A DNA stretch of 64,000 nucleotides from Heyndrickxia oleronia (GTDB lineage: Bacteria; Bacillota; Bacilli; Bacillales; Bacillaceae_C): positions 3,504,001 to 3,568,000 of the forward strand of contig NZ_CP065424.1 in assembly GCF_017809215.1 (NCBI RefSeq), written 5' to 3'. A model generated the notes under the pieces. It did not search any database. It saw nothing but the letters and a program-made list of their open reading frames with translations, and was not told where the DNA came from. The position numbers were made by a program, and so were the translations under genes. Of the stretch, positions 37,763-46,190 are shown piece after piece; the first letter of the stretch is position 1, and every line of letters begins with the position of its first letter.

Positions 37763-38809
37763 CTATTTTTGTAATTTGGTTGCACTGTATTCATGAATAA
37801 ATGATGTTAAACGTTTTAAGGTATCTGGATCTACTTGCGGAAATACCCCATGTCCTAAGTTAAATATATATCCTGGCTTGTCCATTCCTTGATCAAGAAT
37901 CGCTTTTGTTTTTTCTTGAAGGACATCCCATGGTGCAAGTAAAAGAGCTGGGTCTAGATTTCCCATAACAGATTTCGTTATCCCCTTTTGTCTTGCTTCA
38001 CGGATCGGAAGTCTCCAATCTAAACCAACAACATCTAATGGTAAATCATGCCACTCATTTGCTAAATGACTAGCTCCAACACCGAACATAATCATAGGAA
38101 CATTTTCGTTTCTAAGTTCAGAGAAGATTTTTTCCATCACTGGCTTGATATAGTAACGGTAGTCCTCTACATTTAAAGCACCGACCCAAGAATCAAATAT
38201 TTGAATGGCACTTGCTCCTGCTTTAATCTGAGCTTTTAAGTATGTAACTGTCATATTTGCAAGCTTATCCATTAATGCAAACCATGCCTTAGGCTCAGAA
38301 TACATAAATGCTTTCGTTTTTTTATAGTCCTTAGAAGGTCTTCCTTCGATCATATAGCTAGAGACAGTAAACGGAGCACCTGCAAAGCCAATTAACGGAA
38401 CAGTTAACTGCTCTTGTGTTAGTAGTTTTATTGTATCCAAAACATATGGAACATCTTCTTCAGGAGTGATTTCCCCAAGTTTCTCCACATCTGCTAAGGA
38501 TTGAATCGGATTATTTATAACTGGACCGATTCCAGATTGAATTTCAACATCCACTCCAATTGCCGGAAGTGGTGACATAATATCTTTATATAGTATGGCT
38601 GCATCAACATCATATTGTTCCACTGGTAATCGTGTAACATATGCACATAGTTCTGGTTGATGAGTAATCTCAAAAAGAGAATATTTTTCCTTTAATGCAC
38701 GATATTCCGGTTGGGATCGCCCGGCTTGGCGCATAAACCATACTGGAACGTGGCCAGTCTCTTCCCCTTTTGCAGCTCTCAAAAGGGTATCATTGGTCAT
38801 TTTACTCAT
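37763..38809 (-). CDS. hemE: Uroporphyrinogen decarboxylase HemE
   Basis: A 348-residue enzyme that removes four acetate carboxyls from uroporphyrinogen III to give coproporphyrinogen III. Signature [15 protein letters not shown] near the N-terminus; second signature [17 protein letters not shown] start at ATG 38809, nine bases after AAGGTGG; the GTG at 38824 is inside that site. First gene of hemEH(Y). No pbpF lies upstream, unlike B. subtilis. The 400-bp gap to hmoB holds a GGGACA/TGTCCC inverted repeat (38924-38951) and otherwise only AT-rich promoter DNA. Confidence 0.95.
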   Translation of the reverse strand: MSKMTNDTLLRAAKGEETGHVPVWFMRQAGRSQPEYRALKEKYSLFEITHQPELCAYVTRLPVEQYDVDAAILYKDIMSPLPAIGVDVEIQSGIGPVINNPIQSLADVEKLGEITPEEDVPYVLDTIKLLTQEQLTVPLIGFAGAPFTVSSYMIEGRPSKDYKKTKAFMYSEPKAWFALMDKLANMTVTYLKAQIKAGASAIQIFDSWVGALNVEDYRYYIKPVMEKIFSELRNENVPMIMFGVGASHLANEWHDLPLDVVGLDWRLPIREARQKGITKSVMGNLDPALLLAPWDVLQEKTKAILDQGMDKPGYIFNLGHGVFPQVDPDTLKRLTSFIHEYSATKLQK

Positions 38810-39213
38810 ATATTTTATGTCCACCTTTCAACTCATTTTCCCTTGTTTTTCACCTAATTATTGTATAATAAAAGATTTTAAAAGAAAAAATTTATGATTT
38901 GTCTTCTCTATTACTTGCGGGACAAGAGGGTCAGGTCCACTGTCCCAGCAATTCTGATTTCACTATAGACTTTTTCATCATTAAAGTATAGTTTGATACT
39001 CGAAATGTCATAAATTCTCCCTTTTTCTTGCCTCAAAATCGTCAAAGTTTAGATAAAGCCTAATTGTGGAACATATATTATAGAAGAAAATATTCATTTA
39101 AAATAATTTTCAACGAATAACAACAAATAAATAGATATAATAAGGTTAGCTATTCATAGGGACTTTACAAAATATTCTAAATTAGATTATCTTCTATTAA
39201 AGAGGTGGTTTTA

Positions 39214-39738
39214 ATGAATTTTTACATTACTTCAGGGACATATGAATTTTTAGAAAAAATCCTGAATAAATATCCCCAGGAGACCATGATATTAATGCAA
39301 AATACCCAAACTTCGGTCTTAATTCATGAAACGCAAAAAAAATCTGTATTTGGTTCTCCTAGAAAATACGAAGTCATTAGTCAAAGTGGTGAATTAGAAA
39401 ATAAAGGAATGGTGAATCTTTTTAATATCCCCATAAGTGATGAAGGAAAGCCTGTATTTGAGTTTAATTTTGCAAAACAAATACAATCTATAAAGGACGC
39501 CCCTGGTTTCATCGCTTATCGCTTTTTAAAGCCTAAAAAAGGTGATACGTATATTCTTTTAACATTATGGACGGACGAGTCCTACTTCAAACACTGGAAG
39601 GGATCGAATGGCTATCAAACCATTATCGACAGTTTTCCAACTGAAAACCCCCTATCCAGTAATCAACTTTTTAATGGTGGAGCGTATGAAACGGAATACA
39701 CCATTCCATCAAAAGAAAATAATAATGCCCCACAATAA
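39214..39738 (+). CDS. hmoB: Haem-degrading monooxygenase HmoB
   Basis: A 174-residue protein with a C-terminal ABM (antibiotic biosynthesis monooxygenase-like) domain, about 75-165 (PGFIAYRFLKPKKGDTYILL, LTLWTDESYFKHWKGSNGY). It degrades haem to release iron and matches B. subtilis HmoB (YhgC) including its longer N-terminal domain. I start at ATG 39214 after GAGGTGG; the GTG at 39205 is part of that site. Opposite in direction to the haem synthesis genes. Confidence 0.9.
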   Translation: MNFYITSGTYEFLEKILNKYPQETMILMQNTQTSVLIHETQKKSVFGSPRKYEVISQSGELENKGMVNLFNIPISDEGKPVFEFNFAKQIQSIKDAPGFIAYRFLKPKKGDTYILLTLWTDESYFKHWKGSNGYQTIIDSFPTENPLSSNQLFNGGAYETEYTIPSKENNNAPQ

Positions 39739-39752
39739 AGTGGGGCATTATT
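39721..39752. terminator. Bidirectional terminator hmoB/liaR
   Basis: Stem AATAATGCCCCAC/GTGGGGCATTATT overlapping the ends of both converging genes. Confidence 0.85.
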
Positions 39753-40392
39753 ATTTAGCTAAAGTAATATTTTGCCTATTAGCATAAATGGCTGCCTGGG
39801 TTCGATCAGATACACCCAGCTTTCCTAAAATATTACTGACATGTGTTTTCACTGTTTTGACACCTATAAATAAATACTCACTAATTTCTTGATTCGTCAT
39901 TCCTTCTCCTAAACATTTTAAAACATCTATTTCTCTTTCTGTTAAATCTTCATGAGGTTTTTTCTCTTGTGGCCTAAAGCGATTCATCATTTTATTCGCT
40001 ACCTTTGGTTCAATTACCGATTCTCCTCTTACTGCCTTATAAATAGCCTCAGTTACCTCCTCAGCCCTTGATGTTTTCAATATATAACTGTGGACCCCTG
40101 CTTCTATAGCTGGGAAAACTTGCTCATCATCATAGTAACTCGTTAAGATAATGATTTTACAATTAGGCAGAAATTGCATAATCTCCTTCGTGGCATCAAT
40201 GCCCGTTCCATTTTCCATTAACAGATCCATTAATATGACATGTGGTTGATTTTCTTTTGCCAATTGAACCGCTTCCTTACCTGAACCGGCTTCAGCAACA
40301 AGATCTATTTTTTCCTCTGTCAACAAATACGAGCGAATCCCGAGCCTTACCATTTCATGGTCATCAACAATCATAACCTTTACTCTATCCAT
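39751..40392 (-). CDS. liaR: LiaR-type response regulator
   Basis: A 213-residue NarL-family regulator. Receiver: VDDHEMVRLGIR, phospho-acceptor Asp in VILMDLLM, Lys in YILKTSRAEE. LuxR-type helix-turn-helix at about 145-210 (GMTNQEISEYLFIGVKTVKT). Pairs with the upstream kinase; LiaFSR/VraTSR systems respond to cell-envelope stress. I start at ATG 40392, after AAGGGAGAATACG. Confidence 0.85.
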   Translation of the reverse strand: MDRVKVMIVDDHEMVRLGIRSYLLTEEKIDLVAEAGSGKEAVQLAKENQPHVILMDLLMENGTGIDATKEIMQFLPNCKIIILTSYYDDEQVFPAIEAGVHSYILKTSRAEEVTEAIYKAVRGESVIEPKVANKMMNRFRPQEKKPHEDLTEREIDVLKCLGEGMTNQEISEYLFIGVKTVKTHVSNILGKLGVSDRTQAAIYANRQNITLAK

Positions 40393-40425
40393 CGTATTCT
40401 CCCTTTCTTCTCTCCCTGACATTAT

Positions 40426-41451
40426 CTATAGTGGAATCCTTATATTTATATATGTCCCTTCTTCTTCCATTGAACGAATTTGGAAAACACCGCCTAGTTC
40501 TTCACATCGTTCTCTCATTGTTTGTAAGCCGTATGATGTCATTAAATTTCTTTCTACTTTAAACCCTTTTCCATTATCACTTATGTATAAGTGGATTTGA
40601 TCTTTAATGGTTTCCAATGTAATTCTTACCTTCGTTGCTTGTGAATGACGAAGTATATTCGAAAGAGCTTCTTGAACAATTCGAAAGATATGATCTTCGA
40701 TTGCTTTTGAAGGAGTATCAAAATGTTCAAGTTGACATTCAATATCCAAGTTAGTCTTTTCTTTTAGCTCATGAATTAGCTTGTTTAACCCCTCATTGAG
40801 TGTATCCCCTTTTAAATCTATCGGTCTTAAATGTAATAATAATGCACGCATTTCTCCTTGGGCTTTTGCCGAGATATTAGCAATCTGTTCGAGCATGACC
40901 TTTGTTTGGTTAGGGTCACTTTGTACGGTTCTTAGTGCCGCTGAAGATATCATTCCTAATGCGAACAGCTGTTGACTAACCGAATCATGGAGATCTCTCG
41001 CTAGTCTTTGGCGTTCTTCAATAACAGCTGCATGGTGAGCTTGGTTCGCTAATTCTGTTTTCTCATCAGCCAATCTCTGCAATGATCGTACTTGATCTTG
41101 AAGAAACATAGCTAATTGATTCATTTCCTCAAAAATTAATCCTATTTCATCCTTTTCTATTTCTATGGCTCTTGCAGAGTATTTCCCGCTCCGTAATATA
41201 GATACAAAGGAAAGAACTTCGTCTAATCTTTTAGAAATAACCCGCCCATTTCGGTAACCAAAATAAATACTTAATATAAAATATACGATTAATAAAAAAA
41301 ATGTTAACACTAAAATATTTTTTGTATTTAATACTTGATCCCCATACTTAAACAAAAAAAACTGCAGAAAAACGAAGTAAATTAATCCGCCCATCAAAGC
41401 CATTATCAGAAAATCCCTGATAAAACGAAATCGAATACTTTGTACTTTCAT
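40426..41451 (-). CDS. liaS: LiaS-type sensor histidine kinase
   Basis: A 341-residue intramembrane-sensing kinase: two membrane segments within the first 80 residues with a very short outside loop, HAMP-like linker, HisKA_3 (EERQRLARDLHDSVSQQLFA, phospho-His) and HATPase (SNILRHSQAT, ISDNGKGF). The small extracellular part fits a kinase that senses through a membrane partner such as LiaF. Stop lies 33 bp before the liaR start. ATG 41451 follows AAGGAAGG. Confidence 0.87.
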   Translation of the reverse strand: MKVQSIRFRFIRDFLIMALMGGLIYFVFLQFFLFKYGDQVLNTKNILVLTFFLLIVYFILSIYFGYRNGRVISKRLDEVLSFVSILRSGKYSARAIEIEKDEIGLIFEEMNQLAMFLQDQVRSLQRLADEKTELANQAHHAAVIEERQRLARDLHDSVSQQLFALGMISSAALRTVQSDPNQTKVMLEQIANISAKAQGEMRALLLHLRPIDLKGDTLNEGLNKLIHELKEKTNLDIECQLEHFDTPSKAIEDHIFRIVQEALSNILRHSQATKVRITLETIKDQIHLYISDNGKGFKVERNLMTSYGLQTMRERCEELGGVFQIRSMEEEGTYINIRIPL

Positions 41452-41469
41452 CAAAGTTTGCCTTCCTTT

Positions 41470-42249
41470 CTATACCCTATCAATCCGTATCGAGCCAATC
41501 CCAATTTCGATGGTAATATCAATTTTTTTCTCTTCTTCCTCATAATTTGGAGATTCGAAATAAATATTCTGCTTGGTTTCGGAAGAATCAATATCAAATA
41601 GACGAATATCTCCTACTTTTGTTTTGGCCTCGATTTTAATAGGAATTTCCTCAGGAATTAACATTTTCACATCGCCAATCCTACTTTTAATTCTCACCTT
41701 TGTCTCTTCATCAGGTATAAACGCCTTACTAAAATCAAAGTAAAAGTCGCCAATTGTCGTATGGATATCCATAGGCTTTAATGGCCAATTTTGCTCATTA
41801 AAATGGACATCTGATGTTGAAAAATTTTTTTTGATGTTTTTTCCGATGTTTTTCTCGATGTTCTTCAAATCGATATTATAAACACGCACATTATGGTCAT
41901 CTGATTCATATTTCACAGTCATCCTTTTTCTGCCTTTAAATAAAAGCTTATCCATTGCTAAATATATAAGAAGGATAGGCCAAAGCTTCCACCAATCACC
42001 ATAAGAAAACGAAATCATTTCTTGCTGGCCTAGTATCAACAAAACTCCATATGGCAGCCAAAACAAGCTTAAAAAAAAGGAACTTGATGAACGATTACGA
42101 ATACTTTTAAACAAGTACATCATTCCAATAATAATAAATAATATCGGAAAAAACATGACAAAAAACTCTTTTATTTCCAAGGAAATGACACCAATATTCA
42201 TCAAAAGAAGAGCAATTCCTACAACAAGTAAAACAACCGCAAATAACAT
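41470..42249 (-). CDS. liaF: LiaF-type membrane regulator
   Basis: A 259-residue protein with four hydrophobic N-terminal segments and a C-terminal LiaF/DUF2154 beta domain (IHTTIGDFYFDFSKAF, KSRIGDVKMLIPEEIPIKI, GIGSIRIDRV). In B. subtilis LiaF inhibits LiaS when there is no envelope stress. I start at ATG 42249, eight bases past GGGGA; ATG 42255 directly abuts that site and the longer frame to 42315 lacks one. First gene of a liaF-liaS-liaR operon; no liaIH targets are beside it. Confidence 0.85.
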   Translation of the reverse strand: MLFAVVLLVVGIALLLMNIGVISLEIKEFFVMFFPILFIIIGMMYLFKSIRNRSSSSFFLSLFWLPYGVLLILGQQEMISFSYGDWWKLWPILLIYLAMDKLLFKGRKRMTVKYESDDHNVRVYNIDLKNIEKNIGKNIKKNFSTSDVHFNEQNWPLKPMDIHTTIGDFYFDFSKAFIPDEETKVRIKSRIGDVKMLIPEEIPIKIEAKTKVGDIRLFDIDSSETKQNIYFESPNYEEEEKKIDITIEIGIGSIRIDRV

Positions 42250-42960
42250 GTCCATTCCCCGCCTTATTATATTTCCATAGTAGTAATTCGAGAAAAATAC
42301 GTATTTTCCCTTCATTTCATATGAAAATTATACTTTTCTAATCTTTTTATAAAAAGGTGCAGCCGCTTGACTCCTCCTCCGTCTTGAGACTGATTTTTTT
42401 CCTTAATCTTTCACTCATTTTTCGTTGTTACATATTTTATTAAAATAGGTGATCGCCTAAATTGTAGAGAGGATGATATTATGGCTGTTGACTTAACCCT
42501 TATTCATTGGATCTATATCGTATTTATAACCCTTATAATCCTTTTCATGGTACTTAAACGTGATACAACCATCATCTGTATACTAGGAATCTTTTTCATT
42601 GCTTTAACTGCTACTGGATCACTTACCACATCAATAAGCAGTGTCTTTAATAGTTTCATTTATGCTATAACTCAGCTTTTATCTATCATTCTCATTATTT
42701 CAATCATCGTATCAATGAGTAAAAGCTTACTTGAAACAGGCATAAACGATGTGATGATTTCCCCATTTGCTAAGTTGATTAAAACCCCCACCCTTGCTTA
42801 CTGGACGATCGGTCTATTAATGATGGTTATCTCATTATTCTTCTGGCCATCTCCAGCTGTCGCTCTAATGGGTGCTGTTCTTCTCCCTGTTGCTCTTAGA
42901 GTAGGTTTACCTGCCATTGGCGTTGCGGTAGCTATGAATCTATTTGGACACGGAGTCGCG

Positions 42961-42971
42961 TTATCAGGAGA
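42961..42971 (+). repeat. attL core
   Basis: TTATCAGGAGA, identical to the copy at 51635-51645. The left side is permease sequence (GGAGTCGCG). The element-side arm TTATTATAAAGT lies at 42981-42992. Confidence 0.9.
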
Positions 42972-42972
42972 A

Positions 42973-43010
42973 AAAGTATGTTATTATAAAGTAAATAAAT
43001 ATCATACTTT
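42973..43010 (+). promoter_or_regulatory. Inverted repeat in the integrase leader
   Basis: AAAGTATG (42973-42980) and CATACTTT (43003-43010) flank the attP arm and end just before the CAGGAG ribosome site of the integrase. It could be an operator or an RNA hairpin. Confidence 0.45.
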
Positions 43011-43025
43011 CAGGAGTGAAACACA

Positions 43026-44549
43026 TTGTATAAACCGTTCTCACAAGCTGACTATAAGCCTTCTGATAAGCCTAAAGCATTGTATTTGAGGAAGTCCAAA
43101 AAGGCTAGTGGTAAAACTGAAATTGAAACAATTGAAAGTCATTTAAAACAACTTACTAACTTCTGCGAGGAACAGGGCTGGAATGATTATGTTATCTATA
43201 ATGATTATGTAGCAAAGTCCACAGACCTAACCAGAAAAGAATATAAAAAAATGCTAAAAGCGTGTTTAGAAGGAAAGCATGATTTAATCATTGTTACAGA
43301 AGAATCAAGACTATATCGTTCAGTAAATGAACAAACAAATGTATATGAAGAATTGAAAGGCACTGATATAGTTATCCTTTCATTACGTGAAGGTTACATA
43401 TTTCCTAACGATAGAAATCAGTTTCTACCTAATATCATTCGTGGTGCTATGAACCAGCAAGAACTTGAAAACTTTGCATATAGGATGAATGTGAAGGTAC
43501 TTGCAAGTGCTAAGGAAGGTAAATATGTTAATAAGCCACCATTTGGTTACTTTAAAGATAAGGATGAACTGATACCCCACCCTATTGAAAGTAAGACGTT
43601 CAGGTTTATTGTGGACAAGGTTCTTGAAGGCTATGTAATAGCTGAAATCATTGGACAACTTAATCAACTAGGCTATACTACAAAGTCAGGTAAGAAATGG
43701 AAAGACGTTGGTACAATTACAAGAATGTTAGCTAATCGAGTGTATTTAGGTGAAAGCCATTATTACAGTAAAATGTTTGATGAAGATATTATAAGGCGTG
43801 ATACACATCAACCCTTATTAACGATAGAGGAATTTCAAGAAGTGCAAAATATGATTAAGTCACGAAGTAGGAATCCACAAGGAATCCGTTACACTAAAAT
43901 AAATACTGTACTGGATAGGTTAGTTGTATGTGGTATATGTGGAAATAGACTTCCCCTTCATAAATCATGGACTAATAAAGAAGGGGTAACATCTTATCAG
44001 ATTGGAAAGTGTCAGAAGGTTATAGGTGAATATAACGAAAAGAAGTGTCCTAATAAGTCAATTTCTTTAAATGAATTACTTCCCCACTTCTACAATGCTA
44101 TTGAAAGCTATAAGGAAGCATTAAGAGAAGAAATAAAAAGCGTGGATATAGATACCACTAATGATAAGAAAATCAGCGTTATGAATCAAATAAAGGACAT
44201 TAAAAGCCGTTTAGCTGAAATACAAACAGAAATTCAAAACGCTAAAAGTTATTTAATCAAAGGAATTTTATCTGAATCAGACTATGTAGATTTAGTACCG
44301 CCATTAGAAAAGGATACAAAAGAATTGAATGTGAAACTAGAGGATAACGAAAGACTGCTGGCTAGTTTGAATGATTATGATAGAAGTACAGTTATTCAAA
44401 ATGCCATTGACTTACTAGGTAACATTGAAAACGAAAGTATTGAAGATCAGAATAGGATATACAGATTACTGTTTGAAAGCCTTGAATTAGTGAATACAGC
44501 AGATGAATTTGAAATAAGACTAAAAGAAAAAGACGTTTCCCATCATTAG
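43026..44549 (+). CDS. Large serine recombinase (site-specific integrase)
   Basis: A 507-residue recombinase expected to insert and excise the element. Resolvase-type catalytic domain at about 17-150: YLRKSKKAS gives the Ser24 nucleophile and Arg22, and EESRLYRS the conserved Arg residues. Recombinase domain about 170-270 (PPFGYF, then WKDVGTITRMLANRVYLGE), zinc ribbon about 300-345 (VVCGICGN and two later Cys), then a coiled coil (about 370-450) of the type that controls direction. TTG start with AGGAG eight bases upstream. It may read from the yhfA promoter while integrated. No recombination directionality factor is recognisable. Confidence 0.93.
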   Translation: MYKPFSQADYKPSDKPKALYLRKSKKASGKTEIETIESHLKQLTNFCEEQGWNDYVIYNDYVAKSTDLTRKEYKKMLKACLEGKHDLIIVTEESRLYRSVNEQTNVYEELKGTDIVILSLREGYIFPNDRNQFLPNIIRGAMNQQELENFAYRMNVKVLASAKEGKYVNKPPFGYFKDKDELIPHPIESKTFRFIVDKVLEGYVIAEIIGQLNQLGYTTKSGKKWKDVGTITRMLANRVYLGESHYYSKMFDEDIIRRDTHQPLLTIEEFQEVQNMIKSRSRNPQGIRYTKINTVLDRLVVCGICGNRLPLHKSWTNKEGVTSYQIGKCQKVIGEYNEKKCPNKSISLNELLPHFYNAIESYKEALREEIKSVDIDTTNDKKISVMNQIKDIKSRLAEIQTEIQNAKSYLIKGILSESDYVDLVPPLEKDTKELNVKLEDNERLLASLNDYDRSTVIQNAIDLLGNIENESIEDQNRIYRLLFESLELVNTADEFEIRLKEKDVSHH

Positions 44550-44560
44550 GAAGCGTCTTT
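44529..44560. terminator. Bidirectional terminator at integrase end
   Basis: AAAGACG and TTCC pair with GGAA and CGTCTTT around the integrase stop codon. Confidence 0.7.
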
Positions 44561-44671
44561 GTTTGTTTCTATATTAGATTGTGATAATTTCACGATTGCT
44601 TCGGCTACTTGTTTATAGTTAGGATTAGCGGCTTTGATTATGGTTACTTTAGGTGTACGTTTAGTTTTCAT
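44546..44671 (-). CDS. 41-residue basic small protein, unknown
   Basis: MKTKRTPKVTIIKAANPN begins a 41-residue, basic-headed peptide ending NIETNKDAS. ATG 44671 is preceded by GGGGTGATG at the end of the neighbouring small ORF, so the two are probably cotranslated. Its stop overlaps the integrase stop by four bases on the other strand. I do not recognise a family. Small basic proteins beside serine integrases are candidates for directionality factors, but that is only a guess from position. Confidence 0.55.
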   Translation of the reverse strand: MKTKRTPKVTIIKAANPNYKQVAEAIVKLSQSNIETNKDAS

Positions 44672-44673
44672 AA

Positions 44674-44811
44674 TCACATCACCCCATGTAAGCCATAATA
44701 TTCAATTTGATTATTTTGGTTACTTAAAAATCCATCATTACTTTCCGTTTCCTTACTTACTGTTACTGAAACGGTTATAGGTTTTCTTTTCTTAGTTGTT
44801 GTTTTCCCCAT
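44674..44811 (-). CDS. 45-residue small protein, unknown
   Basis: A 45-residue peptide starting MGKTTTKKRKPITVSVTV and ending EYYGLHGVM. ATG 44811 has a good ribosome site (GAGGTG, six bases). The stop TGA is two bases from the start of the next small ORF, an operon-like arrangement. No family recognised. Transcription would run toward the integrase from the opposite side. Confidence 0.6.
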   Translation of the reverse strand: MGKTTTKKRKPITVSVTVSKETESNDGFLSNQNNQIEYYGLHGVM

Positions 44812-44866
44812 TGTTAGCACCTCACTGAATTTGTCTTTTCAGAAAGGCACTTGCAATTAAAAAGCA

Positions 44867-44949
44867 TTTTAGGACATAAATTTTCAGTCCATGTTTTATA
44901 AAGCACCTTTCACTTAGGTACTTTCAAATTCAGTGCTTTTTAGGACATT
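44867..44949 (+). repeat. Paired TTTTAGGACAT repeat
   Basis: TTTTAGGACAT at 44867-44877 and again at 44938-44948, both preceded by a GC-containing A/T run, 71 bp apart in the gap upstream of the two small ORFs. Possibly regulator or integrase accessory sites. Confidence 0.4.
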
Positions 44950-45018
44950 GGAATATTTGGTAATAAAATATAACTTTCAAACCTGTAAAATATACTGTTC
45001 CCACCAACTACTTAATAG

Positions 45019-45038
45019 GGAAATCTTTAAAGGTTTCC
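45019..45038. promoter_or_regulatory. 20-bp near-perfect palindrome, candidate operator
   Basis: Arms GGAAA and TTTCC with centre CTTTAAAG; a single mismatched pair. It lies about 110 bp before the Xre-type gene and would suit that protein or another regulator. Confidence 0.5.
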
Positions 45039-45070
45039 TACGTGATCAGTTTATGGGGTATTCCATTACT

Positions 45071-45098
45071 AAGGTGAGGCTTTAAGCCTTGCCTTTTT
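45071..45098 (+). terminator. Terminator in leader of the Xre gene
   Basis: Ten-base stem AAGGTGAGGC/GCCTTGCCTT (two G-U pairs), loop TTTAA, then TTTTT. With no ORF just upstream, it suggests a short transcript or an attenuated leader. Confidence 0.65.
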
Positions 45099-45147
45099 CA
45101 TTTGGATTAAAAAGTATATTTTATCTCTTTTAAGTGAGGTGGAAAGT

Positions 45148-45378
45148 TTGAAGATAACAGCCGAAATGTTACCTATTCTTAGAAAATGTCGTGGGCTATC
45201 GCAAAGTGAATTTGCGGAATTTGCTGGACTAAAACAATCAAAGTTATCTGATATTGAGTGTGGGAAAGTACCTGTTAATGATCATTACAAAGCTAAATTA
45301 TTTTTAGCTTTAGGAAAACTTAAATTCAGCGAACAGGAACTAAATAATATTTACGAATTAACGGAAATGAATAAGTAA
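45148..45378 (+). CDS. Xre-type helix-turn-helix regulator
   Basis: A 76-residue protein that is one HTH_3 domain (MLPILRKCRGLSQSEFAEFA, then LKQSKLSDIECGKVPV), likely the regulator of the element. I choose TTG 45148, four bases after GAGGTGG; the GTG at 45139 is inside that site. Targets unknown; the palindrome at 45019 is a candidate. Followed 22 bp later by the next small gene. Confidence 0.8.
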   Translation: MKITAEMLPILRKCRGLSQSEFAEFAGLKQSKLSDIECGKVPVNDHYKAKLFLALGKLKFSEQELNNIYELTEMNK

Positions 45379-45400
45379 AAAATAAAAGGTGGTTTTATCA

Positions 45401-45754
45401 ATGAGTGAATTTAATCAAGAACTAGTAAGGGCATTAGCAAACGGAGACGCACAAGCCCACGAACAAATTAAGAACCTTCCTACACCAGTAAAAATGGCGT
45501 TAGGAATGGAAGTTGATAAACTTCGCAGAAATGAAAACATTATCCCTATGAATAATGGCTTTACACTATATGAGGAAAAGAAAAGTTCTTATACGAATGA
45601 CGAGGACGTTGCTAATGCACTAGCGGAACGTAACAGACTATTACGTGAAGCTGAGGAACGTCGAGAAAAGATCAGACAGGAATTTTTAGAGAAGGAAATT
45701 AAAGCAAGGGTAGAACGTGCAAGGGCTGGTCTTACAATGAATGACAGACGCTAA
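45401..45754 (+). CDS. Small charged protein of unknown function
   Basis: A 117-residue soluble protein. The C-terminal half is a highly charged helix (LAERNRLLREAEERREKIRQ) predicted to be a coiled coil. ATG 45401 follows AAAGGTGG. It is probably in one operon with the Xre regulator and is closed by a terminator. I do not recognise the family. Confidence 0.7.
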   Translation: MSEFNQELVRALANGDAQAHEQIKNLPTPVKMALGMEVDKLRRNENIIPMNNGFTLYEEKKSSYTNDEDVANALAERNRLLREAEERREKIRQEFLEKEIKARVERARAGLTMNDRR

Positions 45755-45782
45755 TTAAAAGTTTTTCCCTCTAAACTTATAA

Positions 45783-45812
45783 CCCACTGGCATAATGCTG
45801 GTGGGTTTTTTT
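45783..45812 (+). terminator. Terminator after the charged small protein
   Basis: Stem CCCACTGGCA/TGCTGGTGGG (two G-U pairs), loop TAA, seven or more T. Confidence 0.85.
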
Positions 45813-45839
45813 ATTACTCAAAGAAGGTGGTCAATCAAA

Positions 45840-46190
45840 ATGAAACAAGATATTAAGCAATTAGTTACTTCAACGTGTGCCAATTATATAAACGGAAAAT
45901 GTATCTTACTTGATAAAGAATGTCCTTTAACCAGCGGTGAAGAATATCGAGGAAAAAAGATCGCTGCAAGTGATTGTTCATGTACTTATTTTGAAAAGGC
46001 TGTTCTACCAGCTAATAAGACGTTAGAGGCTGTTTATTATGGCAAAGAAACAGTTTTAAACAAAACGTGTAAAGGCTGTGGGAAAGGCTTTAATTCAGTG
46101 TCAAACAGGGCTGTTTATTGTTCTGATATTTGTAGGAAATCTGCGAGGAAAAAGACATTTATTAAAGCTAATCAAAAACGTGCTAAATAA
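45840..46190 (+). CDS. Cysteine-rich VLP-type zinc-binding protein
   Basis: A 116-residue protein with two cysteine clusters. The first half (STCANYINGKCILLDKECPL, then SDCSCTYFEKAVLPANKTLE) matches the Cys_rich_VLP domain, named for the VLP tripeptide seen here in AVLP. The second half, CKGCGKGF and NRAVYCSDICRKSARK, is a separate zinc-finger-like unit seen in phage and plasmid proteins. The family is found on mobile elements of Firmicutes; function unknown. ATG 45840 follows AAGGTGG; the longer frame from 45795 runs through the terminator. Confidence 0.75.
   Translation: MKQDIKQLVTSTCANYINGKCILLDKECPLTSGEEYRGKKIAASDCSCTYFEKAVLPANKTLEAVYYGKETVLNKTCKGCGKGFNSVSNRAVYCSDICRKSARKKTFIKANQKRAK

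Larger units (their letters stand above)
42481..43089 (+). pseudogene. yhfA: yhfA-type permease, 5' part, interrupted by integrative element
   Basis: Codons 1-160 (42481-42960) are the N-terminal half of a polytopic permease resembling B. subtilis YhfA, ending at GHGVALSG where the element begins. The frame then runs 43 codons into the element and stops at 43089, overlapping the integrase gene by 64 bp. It has about five membrane segments, so the truncated protein is unlikely to work. RBS GAGAGG lies about ten bases before ATG 42481. Joining 42960 to 51635 restores 464 codons, close to B. subtilis YhfA's length. Confidence 0.9.

Noticed and set aside
38924..38951. GGGACA/TGTCCC inverted repeat before hemE as an IS end
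   Set aside because: Only six paired bases and no second end found; could be chance or an old remnant.
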